Of a stretch of DNA of 7,645 nucleotides, positions 6,673-7,645 are shown piece by piece. The DNA is from Candidatus Omnitrophota bacterium. Its GTDB lineage: Bacteria > Omnitrophota > Gorgyraeia > 2-02-FULL-51-18. The position numbers and the translations under genes were made by a program. Each line of letters begins with the position of its first letter. Position 1 is the first letter of the stretch. A model generated the notes under the pieces. The model did not search any database, was not told the origin of the DNA, and saw only the letters and a program-made list of their open reading frames with translations. The stretch covers positions 1-7,645 of the forward strand of contig JAHFFL010000051.1 in the NCBI GenBank assembly GCA_023247955.1. Direction: 5' to 3'.

Positions 6673-7645
6673 TAAAGTCAGGAAGCTGATCGATTCGATA
6701 GATGAAAAGATACTGAGGCTCTTGAATGAACGGGCGGAGACTTCCAAAAAGATAGGCAAGATCAAGCGCAAGCGCAAACAGGGGGTCTATGCCGCGGACC
6801 GCGAAAAGGAAGTGTTGGACCGGTTGAAACAGCTGAGCAAAGGGCCTTTGTCACCGTCGGCGATTGAGGCCATTTATCGCGAGATCATGTCGAGCTCGAT
6901 CAGTCTCGAGAAAGAAGTGAAGATCGCGTATCTGGGGCCTGAGTTCACGTTTACGCACCAGGCGGCCCTCAAGAAATTCGGTGCCTCGGTGCATTATTTC
7001 CCATGCGCCAACATCTCCGATGTCTTCGCGGAAGTGGAGCGCGGCCGCAGCGACTACGGCGTCGTGCCGGTCGAGAATTCGACCGAAGGGGCCGTGAACT
7101 ACACGCTCGATATGTTTATCGAGTCTCCTTTAAGAATATGCGCGGAGCTGTATTTGCCGATCGGCCAGTATCTTTTATCCAACGCCGCTTCGCTAAAGAC
7201 GATCAACCAAATTTATTCGATCCCGCAGGCACTGGCGCAGTGCCGCTTGTGGCTGGAGTCCAATCTGCCGGGCGCGAAGCTCATGACGACTTCGAGCACC
7301 GCGGAGGCTGCGCGTTATGTCGCCGAGCATCCGCAATTCAAAAACGAGATCGCCTGTGTTGCGAGTCTTCTCGCGGCCAAAGAATACCGTCTCCACGTGA
7401 TTGCACCTTCGATTGAGGACAACGCGAACAACACGACCCGTTTCATCATTATTTCACAAACCGAGTCCAAGCCGACCGGCAGGGACCGGACGTCCGTGGT
7501 GTTCTCCGTGAAGGACCGCGTCGGGGCGCTGCACGATATCCTCGTGCCTTTTCAGAAGGCGGGCATCAACCTGACCAAGATCGAGTCCCGGCCGTCCAAA
7601 AAGAAGGTGTGGAGTTACTTCTTTTTCGTGGATTTCGAGGGACAC
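6662..7645 (+). CDS. pheA: Chorismate mutase/prephenate dehydratase (P-protein), 3' truncated by the window
   Basis: This bifunctional enzyme converts chorismate to prephenate and then phenylpyruvate, the committed route to phenylalanine. The frame runs from a GTG at 6662 to the window edge (328 codons, no stop). Residues 1-85 are an AroQ chorismate mutase, with R7, R24, K35, R47 and E48 lining up with E. coli catalytic residues R11, R28, K39, R51 and E52. The dehydratase domain (about 86-265) has YLGPEFTFTHQAA (90-102), VPVENSTEGAV (135-145) and the catalytic TRF (259-261). An ACT regulatory domain starts near 277, with GALHD (288-292) and ESRP (308-311), and implies feedback inhibition by phenylalanine. 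Perhaps 30-40 residues are missing. GGAG (6651-6654) lies 7 nt before the start, inside scpB. Confidence 0.95.
   Translation, partial: MSVDKVRKLIDSIDEKILRLLNERAETSKKIGKIKRKRKQGVYAADREKEVLDRLKQLSKGPLSPSAIEAIYREIMSSSISLEKEVKIAYLGPEFTFTHQAALKKFGASVHYFPCANISDVFAEVERGRSDYGVVPVENSTEGAVNYTLDMFIESPLRICAELYLPIGQYLLSNAASLKTINQIYSIPQALAQCRLWLESNLPGAKLMTTSSTAEAARYVAEHPQFKNEIACVASLLAAKEYRLHVIAPSIEDNANNTTRFIIISQTESKPTGRDRTSVVFSVKDRVGALHDILVPFQKAGINLTKIESRPSKKKVWSYFFFVDFEGH

Noticed and set aside
7003..7416. 137-codon plus-strand frame inside pheA
   Set aside because: It is an out-of-frame reading of pheA, whose dehydratase motifs (ENSTEG, TRF) lie in the frame starting at 6662.

Overview
This window holds a tightly packed, entirely plus-strand bacterial gene cluster. 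It joins the widely conserved transcription/translation operon rimP-nusA-infB to trpS, scpA, scpB and a 3'-truncated pheA (fused chorismate mutase/prephenate dehydratase). Each of the seven main genes is recognisable from family motifs. I see no mobile element, CRISPR array, tRNA, rRNA or phage gene, and no candidate for a wholly new biological system. The interest lies in regulation, gene order and a probable metal site in the tryptophanyl-tRNA synthetase.

Layout. Bases 2-73 may be the last codons of an upstream gene (weak). A good sigma70-type promoter (TTGACA, 17-bp spacer, TAGTAT) lies at 88-116. About 40 nt past the expected transcription start is a strong intrinsic terminator hairpin with a GAAA loop and a U-run (157-184), just ahead of rimP. 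This promoter-terminator-rimP order looks like a rimP leader attenuator. Then come rimP (start probably 214, alternative 190), nusA (715-1911), infB (1914-4214), trpS (4216-5244), scpA (5246-5989, TTG start), scpB (6049-6672, TTG start) and pheA (6662 to the window edge, GTG start). Intergenic gaps are 21, 2, 1, 1 and 59 nt, then an 11-nt overlap, so one transcript with translational coupling is likely. No gene-free stretch exceeds 300 bases.

How the genes fit together. RimP matures the 30S subunit, NusA controls pausing, termination and antitermination, and IF2 delivers initiator tRNA. TrpRS charges tRNA-Trp. ScpA and ScpB are the kleisin and winged-helix partners of SMC condensin. PheA makes phenylpyruvate for phenylalanine synthesis. 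Growth, chromosome segregation and aromatic amino acid supply are therefore read from one unit. The usual followers of infB (rbfA, truB, ribF, rpsO) are absent here.

Organism. The window is bacterial, with a moderately GC-rich coding sequence and TTG/GTG starts. The protein sequences do not resemble the E. coli or Bacillus versions closely enough to place it there. An uncultivated lineage such as Omnitrophota or another PVC-related or deltaproteobacterial-like group is possible, but this is a guess from general similarity and gene order, not a demonstrated assignment.
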